Of a stretch of DNA of 9,545 nucleotides, positions 1 through 7,158 are shown piece by piece (the stretch's first letter is position 1; each line of letters starts with the position of its first letter). The notes beneath the pieces are model-generated. The model searched no databases. It saw only the letters and a list, made by a program, of their open reading frames with translations, and had not been told where the DNA came from. The position numbers were made by a program, and so were the translations under genes. The stretch is from Planctomycetia bacterium (GTDB lineage Bacteria; Planctomycetota; UBA11346): NCBI GenBank assembly GCA_005801395.1, contig SYDV01000039.1, positions 1-9,545 of the forward strand, in the 5' to 3' direction.

Positions 1-1374
1 CCGTCTTTTTTTCCATATTTTTTCTCCCGTAGCAACCTCGAATTTAATGACGCTGCCATCTAACACACACGCAATACCAACACCCTCATGAACGGCGATG
101 GCGCCGAGCACCGTATTGTCCGTATCGATTTGCCAACGAATGGCTCCCGTTGCGCGATCTAATGCCACAATTAATCCAGCTGGGTTGGGATCGGAATAAA
201 CCGCATCACAATTACCGCCGCTAATAATGATCAAATCTCCTGCTACCGTAACCGCACCTAACATCGGATAGGGCATGGCGGTTTTCCACAGCAACCGTTC
301 CGTCACCTGCTCACCAAGACGGATCGCGCACACGGCATTGCCATTAAACCCGCTACCAATGTAGGCAATATCATCCACCACTGCAGGTGAGCTTTCTGGA
401 TCGGCAATATCCACGCGCCAACGTTCTTTACCGTCTACTAAACCGACACCAACGACATACCCGGCTTCACTAACGGGTTTATGATTAGGGCCTTCAATGG
501 CACCGCAGCCGATGACCACCACATCACCAGCAATGGTTGGCGAACTTTCTAAATGCAACGGCGTTAAATAACTCCACTTCTGTACACCCGTTTGTGTGTC
601 TAAGCACACCAAGTGACAATTCGTATCCGGATGTAATCCCTGTCCAAATACGACATGCTTCCCATCCGCCGATACCGCTGGCGAACTATACACCCCTTTC
701 ACTTCGTGTTCACCATCGGCATCTGAAATTAATGGCACTGACCAAACCGGTGCCAACGTATCCGCATCCAAACTCATCAACACGCCGTAACTGCCATTAG
801 TATCCATGATGCAGGTGCCAAAAAACACCCGTTTCCCTGTGACCACTGGACTACATAAGACCATTCCTCGTTCTCGTTGAATGGGATCTAACCAAGATCC
901 ACTATTTATTAGTGAACGAGGAGCTGGCCCTCCATCCCATCCTGTACGTAAATTATTTGAACGAAAAATAACCGGCAAGGTGATATTCGTTGACGGTGCA
1001 AACAACTGCTGATCAATGACGGCCGTCGTCGGTGCTTCGCCCTGCTTTTCGCGTGCAATAATCGCTAATGCTACTTCGCGCCAATCCGTAATCGAACCAC
1101 TGCTTCCGTTTGTTTGCGCCACCGGACGCTGACGACCCGCGTTGCTTGGCGTCATTAACCACCAAATACCGGCACCGATAAATGCCAGGGCGAAGGCGAT
1201 GCCAAGGGACATGCCTGGACGTTGACGACAACGAGAAAATAATTCTTTAGGTCGTAATAATAACGCAGCAAATCCAACTACGCCCGCGATAATCATCGGT
1301 AATAACGCCGCACCTGCACCAGCGACGATGGGAACAACACCTTGTACCAGTAGTGGCTCAATTGAACTCGACAT
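1..1374 (-). CDS. Membrane-anchored PQQ-type beta-propeller protein, 3' end beyond window
   Basis: Reading the minus strand from an ATG at 1374 gives 458 codons open to the window edge, so the C-terminus is missing. Two hydrophobic stretches (residues about 11-40 and 55-74) predict two membrane helices separated by a short Arg-rich loop; the rest should be extracytoplasmic. From about residue 174 there are six beta-propeller blades of the PQQ/WD-like type, each with a pattern such as SPAV...VVFG...CLDTQTG...W: about 175-212, 230-268, 278-320, 329-364, 372-415 and 424-455. The strong ribosome site GGAG (1380-1383) with 5-nt spacing supports the start. Such propellers occur in quinoprotein dehydrogenases and in scaffolds like BamB; nothing here shows PQQ binding or an enzyme active site, so the function is unknown. 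The gene lies downstream of a strong hairpin, so it may have its own promoter or depend on readthrough from the sigma-factor operon. Confidence 0.88.
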   Translation of the reverse strand, partial: MSSSIEPLLVQGVVPIVAGAGAALLPMIIAGVVGFAALLLRPKELFSRCRQRPGMSLGIAFALAFIGAGIWWLMTPSNAGRQRPVAQTNGSSGSITDWREVALAIIAREKQGEAPTTAVIDQQLFAPSTNITLPVIFRSNNLRTGWDGGPAPRSLINSGSWLDPIQRERGMVLCSPVVTGKRVFFGTCIMDTNGSYGVLMSLDADTLAPVWSVPLISDADGEHEVKGVYSSPAVSADGKHVVFGQGLHPDTNCHLVCLDTQTGVQKWSYLTPLHLESSPTIAGDVVVIGCGAIEGPNHKPVSEAGYVVGVGLVDGKERWRVDIADPESSPAVVDDIAYIGSGFNGNAVCAIRLGEQVTERLLWKTAMPYPMLGAVTVAGDLIIISGGNCDAVYSDPNPAGLIVALDRATGAIRWQIDTDNTVLGAIAVHEGVGIACVLDGSVIKFEVATGEKIWKKRR

Positions 1375-1416
1375 GTTAACTCCGGATGAAAAAAGGCCAC
1401 AAAAGGTAGGAAGATG

Positions 1417-1460
1417 AACAAGAGGAACGGTAACGCATTCGGGTTACCGTTCCTCTTGTT
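1417..1460 (-). terminator. Perfect 18-bp stem hairpin after the FG-GAP gene, probable terminator
   Basis: Bases 1417-1434 and 1443-1460 are exact reverse complements (18 bp) with an 8-nt loop (1435-1442). It starts 11 bp past the stop codon of the FG-GAP gene, the usual place for an operon-end terminator. On the minus strand the stem is followed by a pyrimidine-rich TTCATCTTCCTACC rather than a clean U-run, with a T6 run only about 20 nt later. It could therefore be a weak or Rho-assisted terminator, or a 3'-end stabiliser, and readthrough to the propeller gene at 1374 is possible. Confidence 0.75.
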
Positions 1461-1471
1461 AATGAATTATC

Positions 1472-3439
1472 TTAAGGAAAGCGCGTGGCAGCAATGCGAA
1501 CCATCGTTGTTTCAGTGACATCCACCGGCCATTGTTGCTGTTTGTTGTCAGTATAGGTGACTGTCACGGTGTATTTTCCTGGCAGGCGCGTGACCAGCGT
1601 GGCGGTAGAAGCAGGCCAACTGCCGTGCGAAGTGCCGCTTAACACGCGCTGCGCATGAATAGTCCCAGCCGCATCTGTTAAGGTGACGCGTGCGCCAACG
1701 CTGCCCAGGCCAGCGACATCCACTGGAATGACGCGCATGCGTTGTAATGCGGCGAGATCATCCGTGGGATGTTGTACAGGTTTACGCAAGGCCATGGTTT
1801 CATTCGCTATTAAAATTATTTCCCCGTGACTGTTGCCTAATAAAATATCCGGTGTGCCGTCTCCGTCCAAATCGCCGGAAGTTACGGCAGTTCCGCCACG
1901 TTCCATTGACGGACCTTGAAAAAAATGCTCGTAATATTTATGCACTTCAGCAAGCATAAATGATCCGTAACCACGGTTGCCTATCAAACGATTATGCCCG
2001 TTTTCAGCGCGAGAAATGGTAAATAAATCAACATGGCCATCGAGCGTAAAGTCCTCGGCAATCGTGGCTAAATGCAAAAATGATCCTTCGCTAATTTCAT
2101 TGCCATAGGCCGTTATATCCACTGGCGCTTGGCTAACGTTTGCGGCAACCACCCAGCTACTTTCTTGAGGTATGACTAAATCGGAAATTCCTGGGTCCAT
2201 TAATGGCACAAAGGTTGCGGCTCCGGTTAATCCCGGTCCACGCTTTTCTCCGGAACGAAAATCACAGGCTAAATCAGGCGACACAGCGGCAAATCGCCCG
2301 TCGTTATTTTGTTGCAATAACACGCCCGTACCGACGGCATGAAATAAATCGACGCGGCCATCATTATTCCAATCGCCAAGAGTCAAAAAACCATCACCCT
2401 TGGCAGCGAGTTCTGCAAAACCACAGGCGGAAGTCATATCGGTAAACATACCACCGGCAGCCCCAGGATTACGATACGCTTTCACCCCGCCGCTGTAGCG
2501 ATTAATAATAATTTCTGGAAATCCATCATTGGTTAAATCTGCGAGCTGCACCGTTTTAACTTCGAAATCGGCGTCGTCTGGTAGGACTTCTAAGCGCGTG
2601 GCGCGCAAACGTCCGTCCTTTTCAACTAGGCTAATTACAGCAGCGCCCAATATGATTTCCACGCGACCATCGCCATTTATATCACCAACTGCCACGCTTG
2701 GGCTGGCCGTATCTAAACCAACCCACTCACTGGCTTGCACGAAAACCAGGGGTTCTTTTTGAAAATAAATGCGATCACCTTCGCTGCCAGCAACGATCAC
2801 ATCTAAACGACCATCACCGTCAAAATCATGGGCTGCAATTCCATTAACCGCAGCGGACAAACGATCAATAAGTATATCTGGCTTAAATGCCGCGTAAGCT
2901 TGACGCGGAAAATAACAGCGTCCGGCGGCAATATCATCGACCATGCGAGCCAGCATACTGGTTGAACCATTCCAGATACCCGCCATTGATGATATTTTAT
3001 TCCCTTTGGGGTCGACTAGTTCTTTTTCCGAGTCAGCCCACGACCATTGCAATGGCTGTTCCATTTTTCCTAAGCCAAACCCATTATTGAAAAAGACGAA
3101 TTCTTTTGCTCTACTTGCCCTGGTTTTTCCTGCCATGGCCACCCACGGATCACCGATTTTAAATCGACCATCTTTGACCCATTCCTGCAAGGTTTTTTGC
3201 ATCGCAGCAACCGCCGTAATTTCGATGATGGCCCCGACCGTGTATTCGCCTTTATAGACTCGTTCGATTCGAACGTTGACTAAGCCTTTTTCCACATCTA
3301 TCGCAATAATACGACCAACGATGACCGCTTTATGGGTCTCATATACATCTATCGGTTGAAAGGTTGGGTTAATAAGCGCGCACAGCGGCTGCGCCGCCAT
3401 GATGATTATTAATAAAAGACGAATCCACATGTGTTTCAC
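1472..3439 (-). CDS. Secreted FG-GAP/VCBS repeat protein with ASPIC/UnbV-like C-terminus
   Basis: 655 residues. The N-terminus has a signal peptide (hydrophobic residues 5-16, Ala/Pro-rich cleavage region near 21) without a clear lipobox. Residues 38-75 form a small beta domain with a VYKG motif; its family is not recognised. Six calcium-loop motifs of the FG-GAP/VCBS type follow: DFDGDGRLD (205), DINGDGRVE (253), DLTNDGFPE (301), DWNNDGRVD (356), DFTLDGHVD (463) and DLDGDGTPD (523). These fit an integrin-alpha-like seven-blade propeller. Residues about 565-650, with SVGARVTLTDAAG and WP, resemble the ASPIC/UnbV domain often found at the end of such proteins. The start is GTG at 3439, overlapping the upstream stop as GTGA, which implies translational coupling; an ATG three codons later (3430) is an alternative. 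An exported adhesin or carbohydrate-binding role is plausible, with no direct evidence. Confidence 0.9.
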   Translation of the reverse strand: MKHMWIRLLLIIIMAAQPLCALINPTFQPIDVYETHKAVIVGRIIAIDVEKGLVNVRIERVYKGEYTVGAIIEITAVAAMQKTLQEWVKDGRFKIGDPWVAMAGKTRASRAKEFVFFNNGFGLGKMEQPLQWSWADSEKELVDPKGNKISSMAGIWNGSTSMLARMVDDIAAGRCYFPRQAYAAFKPDILIDRLSAAVNGIAAHDFDGDGRLDVIVAGSEGDRIYFQKEPLVFVQASEWVGLDTASPSVAVGDINGDGRVEIILGAAVISLVEKDGRLRATRLEVLPDDADFEVKTVQLADLTNDGFPEIIINRYSGGVKAYRNPGAAGGMFTDMTSACGFAELAAKGDGFLTLGDWNNDGRVDLFHAVGTGVLLQQNNDGRFAAVSPDLACDFRSGEKRGPGLTGAATFVPLMDPGISDLVIPQESSWVVAANVSQAPVDITAYGNEISEGSFLHLATIAEDFTLDGHVDLFTISRAENGHNRLIGNRGYGSFMLAEVHKYYEHFFQGPSMERGGTAVTSGDLDGDGTPDILLGNSHGEIILIANETMALRKPVQHPTDDLAALQRMRVIPVDVAGLGSVGARVTLTDAAGTIHAQRVLSGTSHGSWPASTATLVTRLPGKYTVTVTYTDNKQQQWPVDVTETTMVRIAATRFP

Positions 3440-4983
3440 CGTGTTCCAGTCAACGCGCCGATGACGTAGTGGCCAGCGATAATCGCACTAGGTTCTTTGC
3501 CCTTCACATAGGCTCGCGCTTTAATCGTGGTCGTTTTCGATAATGAAATTTCCTGTTTATAGGGTGTAGACGACTCCGTGGGATCGCTGCCATCGGTGGT
3601 GTAATAGATGGTCGCCTTCAATTCACAGGCGAGGCTGACGTTGACTGCTGAAGGGAATATTTTCGCGATTGGCTTTTTTAATCCCTTTTCGTCGATGATG
3701 TCAATCGCATCGGGCGTCATCGTTAGTTTATAGGGGTCGATACGCTTCATGTATTCGTCCATTGATTTCACGGCGGTGGTCGTCAGGCCATATTCGCTCG
3801 CTGCATCGCCACGTTGATGATAATAAATGTTGGGATCAATTCGTAGTTTGCTGATCAAGTTTTCTGGCTTACTTGCTTTCGTTGCTCCAAAACTCACGTT
3901 TTTCCACTGTTTGGTTGAGGTCGGATCCAGTAAATGAATACCTCCATTCATCACCTGGTTGAATTGCACCCCATCAAATAATAAATCCCCGGCTAATTCC
4001 ATGGTAATACCGGGACCGTTCTTCTCTAAAGCGCGACCCTTTCCATCGCTCCATCCGCGTGAGGCTATAGAATCAAAAACTAAACGATGTTTGGTGGGAT
4101 CACTGCTAAACACCCGCACTTGTGAACCGACAGCCGTATATAATCCCGTTGATCCAGGTTTGTCATCGCCATCGGCGCCTAATAAGACATAGGCATTTTC
4201 CGTCAGCGGTCGTTCTGGCGATCCGGCTTGCAAAATACCACCACGGTACACATCTATGTTGAATACGTTTTTATTATTCTTGCCGGTAAATGGTCCAATG
4301 GCGGCGCCAGAGCGAAGCTCTAAAATACCACCGTCGTAGATTTCTAATGCGCCTTTATTGGTTACGCCACTCCAACGCAGTTCGCCATTTAAAATCAGAC
4401 GGCCATGTTGAATCATTATTTCATCGCTCACGCCGAACTTGCCGATAAATTCGCAGGACGCATCGCCATATTTGCACAGTTGAAATTTGTGCGAAATCTG
4501 CGTGCGATTTATTTTATCACTACGTGCTGAGGTATGTCGATATTCTTCCTTGTTCTGCTCATTGGGAAATTCCGCGTCATCAATGCGGAAAAATGAATGC
4601 TGTGGTCCAAGAATAGAAATGTAATAGACAAAACCCCCTGGCTTCACCCAGACATTTCCCCACGCTTCACATTCACTGCGGTGACCACCGATTAAAAACG
4701 CATTTTTTTCAATCGTTACGTGACGCACGGCACATCGCGCCGCTTGTACTTTGTACTCTTTATCCGCAGCGGGCAAAACGATGTCCGTATCTTGATCAGG
4801 CCCTTTTGTCGCTGGTTTTCCCTTTTCCAACCAATTCACCGCGTCTTTGAATGTTCCGTCTGTCCCAGGATTTGCCCACACTAATTGACGAGCGTTGGCC
4901 CAGGTTTCCGTTTCCCACGGAGCCTTCGCCTCAGCGGCCATGACCAAAGTCGCACAACACAATAACAGAAGAAGACGTAACAT
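3436..4983 (-). CDS. Secreted beta-helix-like protein with chitobiase C-terminal-type domain
   Basis: 515 residues. A signal peptide is clear: MLR, then a run of Leu/Cys/Ala to about residue 16 and an AEA cleavage region. Residues about 30-365 are rich in short beta-strands and Gly turns (GGILELRSGAAIG, GGILQAGSPERPL), resembling a G8-type domain or a right-handed parallel beta-helix as found in surface polysaccharide-binding or -cleaving proteins; this part is inferred. Residues about 437-507 match the chitobiase/beta-hexosaminidase C-terminal (Fn3-associated) domain, with the hallmark IYYTTDGSDPTESSTPY (459-475) and TTTIKARAY (484-492). No glycosidase catalytic motif is recognised. Cys84, Cys105, Cys170 and Cys177 could form disulfides. 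The ATG at 4983 has an AAGGAT ribosome site (4989-4994). It follows the anti-sigma gene by 45 bp and overlaps the FG-GAP gene by 4 bp, so all belong to the sigma-factor operon. Confidence 0.87.
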   Translation of the reverse strand: MLRLLLLLCCATLVMAAEAKAPWETETWANARQLVWANPGTDGTFKDAVNWLEKGKPATKGPDQDTDIVLPAADKEYKVQAARCAVRHVTIEKNAFLIGGHRSECEAWGNVWVKPGGFVYYISILGPQHSFFRIDDAEFPNEQNKEEYRHTSARSDKINRTQISHKFQLCKYGDASCEFIGKFGVSDEIMIQHGRLILNGELRWSGVTNKGALEIYDGGILELRSGAAIGPFTGKNNKNVFNIDVYRGGILQAGSPERPLTENAYVLLGADGDDKPGSTGLYTAVGSQVRVFSSDPTKHRLVFDSIASRGWSDGKGRALEKNGPGITMELAGDLLFDGVQFNQVMNGGIHLLDPTSTKQWKNVSFGATKASKPENLISKLRIDPNIYYHQRGDAASEYGLTTTAVKSMDEYMKRIDPYKLTMTPDAIDIIDEKGLKKPIAKIFPSAVNVSLACELKATIYYTTDGSDPTESSTPYKQEISLSKTTTIKARAYVKGKEPSAIIAGHYVIGALTGTR

Positions 4984-5028
4984 AATGAATCCTTTTGGTA
5001 AACGATTATGATAGAAAATAACTTAAAC

Positions 5029-6411
5029 TTATTCGCGGCGACTTTCGCTAGGGCCGACATCCGTTGGAACGAACGTTGGATCCTGGGTCAGGATCATGCG
5101 GTCAAAGACCACGCCGTCTTCACGCATCCACACGTTGATGGTATATTGGCCTGGTGCGGGAATCGCTATTTGGACACGGCCTTGAGTAAGACGAAACGAA
5201 TTACTCCAACCAAGGGTTCGCGGAACACGGACGTCACGTGCGTTTAATTCTATTTGACCATTTAGGCCAACATTAATCGTATTATCATTGGTCGTTTGCC
5301 CATAACCACGAATCCACGAGAAATATTTTCCGGCCTTGGCAAAACGAACGGTAAAATCTAAGCGCGCACCCTGATCATCATTTGCCGTTTTTCCGCGGTT
5401 GGGTTGTGCAATCATGGCATGCGGCACGAACACATTGGGAGTCGGATATAATAAGGTCCAGCGCGAGCCGTCTTTACCCAACACTCCAGAACCATGCCAG
5501 GCATCCATGACAACAAGACCGTTCGCATCAGGAATAAACGTCACCAGACCACCAACGCTTAATCCGGTAGCGGCTTGATATTCCGCATAGTCACCGGCTT
5601 TTACTAATGCCGAGGTTGTTCCTGCTTCGCAACGCACACTGCCACTGGTCACACTCAGACGTGCGGCGTTTGGTTCAGCCGACATAGAAAATGCCGTGCC
5701 GACAACTGTGGCGATAAATCCTGGCATGAGAACGCGCAAGGGCTTCTCCATCGCTTGCGGAGCAACTTTCGCTTGTGCCTGTCCGTTCGTTACCGACCAC
5801 ACCTTACCCGCATCAGTGACCGCAACCGTACCTTGGGCCTGTGGCGCAAAGCGCACAACGGTGTCCTCTTGATGATGACTGACGGTAAAGGGCTCCGCGC
5901 CAGCACGAATAATCCAACGCGTTTGCGGCGCATCACAGGAAACCGCTCCGCTACCCGACATGGTCAGCACAATGCTTTTTCCGCGTGACCACACCACCTG
6001 ATCTTTTGTCGTTAAAACCACACGATCACCAAGTTGCGGTTCATAACCGTTAGTCACAAATAATCGCTGGTTTCCGCGTTCGTACGTAACACCTGCACTC
6101 GCACTGCTAATCCATAAATCAGTCGGCGTCGAACGAATCAAGAGCATTGGTAAAACTAGGATAGCCACTAATGCGGCAACGGCAGCCGCTGAAGCATAAG
6201 TCACGCGTTTGAACCAGGATCGTGAAACGACCAAGCGTTGCTGATCGCCTAACACGCTTGGTAAATTCGCCTGTAAACGGCTGGTTTCGACAAAAATACG
6301 CCGCGCATCGGCATCGGATCGTAAATGTTCAGCTAAAGCACGTTGCTCTTCCTCAGATAATGTTCCGTCTAAATATTGGACGATATGATCTATCAGTTCG
6401 GTGCGCGTCAT
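5029..6411 (-). CDS. FecR-like transmembrane anti-sigma factor with C-terminal CBM-like module
   Basis: 460 residues, expected to hold the neighbouring ECF sigma factor at the membrane until a signal arrives. Order: a cytoplasmic helical domain (1-65) of the kind seen in planctomycete FecR proteins (YLDGTLSEEEQRALAEHL, then RSDADARRIFVETSRL), without the HxxxCxxC zinc motif of many anti-sigmas; one membrane helix (about 72-92); a periplasmic FecR-type beta region around 228-285, with VVGTAFSMSAE and RLSVTSGSVRCEAG; and a C-terminal jelly-roll-like module (about 300-450) with DFTVRFAKAGKYFSWIRGYG, NVGLNGQ and DGVVFDRMILTQDP. The last resembles CBM6/CBM35-like domains and suggests binding of a carbohydrate or other extracellular ligand; this is inference from pattern. 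ATG at 6411 overlaps the sigma stop as ATGA, so the two are translationally coupled, the standard sigma/anti-sigma arrangement. No TonB-dependent receptor is in the window. Confidence 0.9.
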   Translation of the reverse strand: MTRTELIDHIVQYLDGTLSEEEQRALAEHLRSDADARRIFVETSRLQANLPSVLGDQQRLVVSRSWFKRVTYASAAAVAALVAILVLPMLLIRSTPTDLWISSASAGVTYERGNQRLFVTNGYEPQLGDRVVLTTKDQVVWSRGKSIVLTMSGSGAVSCDAPQTRWIIRAGAEPFTVSHHQEDTVVRFAPQAQGTVAVTDAGKVWSVTNGQAQAKVAPQAMEKPLRVLMPGFIATVVGTAFSMSAEPNAARLSVTSGSVRCEAGTTSALVKAGDYAEYQAATGLSVGGLVTFIPDANGLVVMDAWHGSGVLGKDGSRWTLLYPTPNVFVPHAMIAQPNRGKTANDDQGARLDFTVRFAKAGKYFSWIRGYGQTTNDNTINVGLNGQIELNARDVRVPRTLGWSNSFRLTQGRVQIAIPAPGQYTINVWMREDGVVFDRMILTQDPTFVPTDVGPSESRRE

Positions 6412-6935
6412 GAGTTACCAGCTGGTCCGCGTAACTGACGCTGTAAACATTCGGCTAATAATCGCCGTGTACGGGAAATGGCCTGTCGCACGGCCTCTTC
6501 GTTGCGACCAACGATTTTAGCGATAACACTAAAATCTCGCTGCTCCATATAGCGCAAGCGTAACATCGTGCGCATGCGTTCTGGTGTCTGTCCTAAACAA
6601 CGGTGTAACGCTTCGCGTTCATCCGCGACCACTTGTGCCTCGTCGTTATATTCGCTGAATGCCTCTGCCGCGACGTTTGCTAATTCTTCCATTGGCATAT
6701 TCGCACGCTGCCGCCGACGTTCGCGCCAATAATTCATCACGTGATGACGCGCGACTTGTTTGACCCAGGCGCGTAAATTTAAAATCTCTTCGCCACGCTG
6801 CGCCTGATCAATCGCCACCATGCTGACTTCTTGCAACAGATCCTGCGCCACATGGTAATCGCGCACGATGCTATAGATGAAGCCGTGCAGCTCATCATGC
6901 ATTTCCAGCAGTTGTCGGATCAGGTCGCGGTTCAT
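6408..6935 (-). CDS. ECF RNA polymerase sigma factor, Rhodopirellula/Verrucomicrobium type
   Basis: 175 residues from the ATG at 6935. Region 2 is at about residues 5-75, with DLLQE (32-36) and the promoter-melting/-10 helix NLRAWVKQVARHHVMNYWRE (53-72). Region 4 is at about 113-164, with the LRLRYMEQRDFSVIAKIVG helix and an ISRTRRLL recognition helix. Length and the absence of other domains fit a minimal ECF (sigma-70 family group 4) factor. It directs RNA polymerase to a small regulon, here probably including its own operon. I prefer the ATG over a TTG four codons upstream (6947), because GAGGA (6941-6945) lies 5 nt before the ATG, inside the longer version. Its stop overlaps the anti-sigma start by 4 bp. 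The exact ECF group cannot be assigned without a profile search. Confidence 0.95.
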   Translation of the reverse strand: MNRDLIRQLLEMHDELHGFIYSIVRDYHVAQDLLQEVSMVAIDQAQRGEEILNLRAWVKQVARHHVMNYWRERRRQRANMPMEELANVAAEAFSEYNDEAQVVADEREALHRCLGQTPERMRTMLRLRYMEQRDFSVIAKIVGRNEEAVRQAISRTRRLLAECLQRQLRGPAGNS

Positions 6936-7158
6936 GGTTGTCCTCAAGCAAGTAACCGCCGCAGCGATGTTGTGACAAAGACTTGTAAACTCATGCCACG
7001 TGACCCGCCAATTAGGCGCCCCAACTGCTGACAGGTCAAACCTTTATAAATGATCCACGAAACCATGAATTCGCCCCTTGTACACCCGGATCGGCGCAAC
7101 AACCTGCGCCCCTCCCAGGCATTTGCCCGCGACTAGTCTACCACCGAAGGATTTCACC
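6936..7158. promoter_or_regulatory. Divergent intergenic region between sigma-factor operon and pgk
   Basis: About 220 bp separate two genes read outward, so both promoters should lie here. I see no confident -35/-10 pair. Candidates are an AT-rich TTTATAAAT at 7043-7051 (a possible -10 toward pgk, but with no good -35 at 17 bp) and a TTGACC on the minus strand (7034-7039) with a TAATTG 19 bp further on. A GGCGCA/TGCGCC hairpin (7093-7110, 6-bp stem, 6-nt loop) sits in the presumed pgk leader, and a CACGTG palindrome lies near 6998-7003. An autoregulated ECF promoter toward 6935 is expected from family behaviour but was not recognised. Confidence 0.5.
7146..7151 (+). promoter_or_regulatory. 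Ribosome binding site of pgk, fixes the ATG at 7159
   Basis: GAAGGA lies 7 nt before the ATG at 7159. This favours that ATG over an in-frame TTG at 7078, whose extra 27 residues are Pro/Thr-rich and not part of any PGK. Confidence 0.8.

Noticed and set aside
537..800. 87-codon plus-strand open frame
   Set aside because: It is antisense to the propeller blades, with His/Pro/Ser-rich composition and no ribosome site.
1013..1231. 72-codon minus-strand open frame
   Set aside because: It is out of frame inside the propeller gene, whose own frame gives clear membrane helices and blade repeats.
7078..7158. TTG start giving a 441-residue PGK
   Set aside because: The extension has no PGK counterpart and the GAAGGA site at 7146-7151 fits the ATG at 7159.
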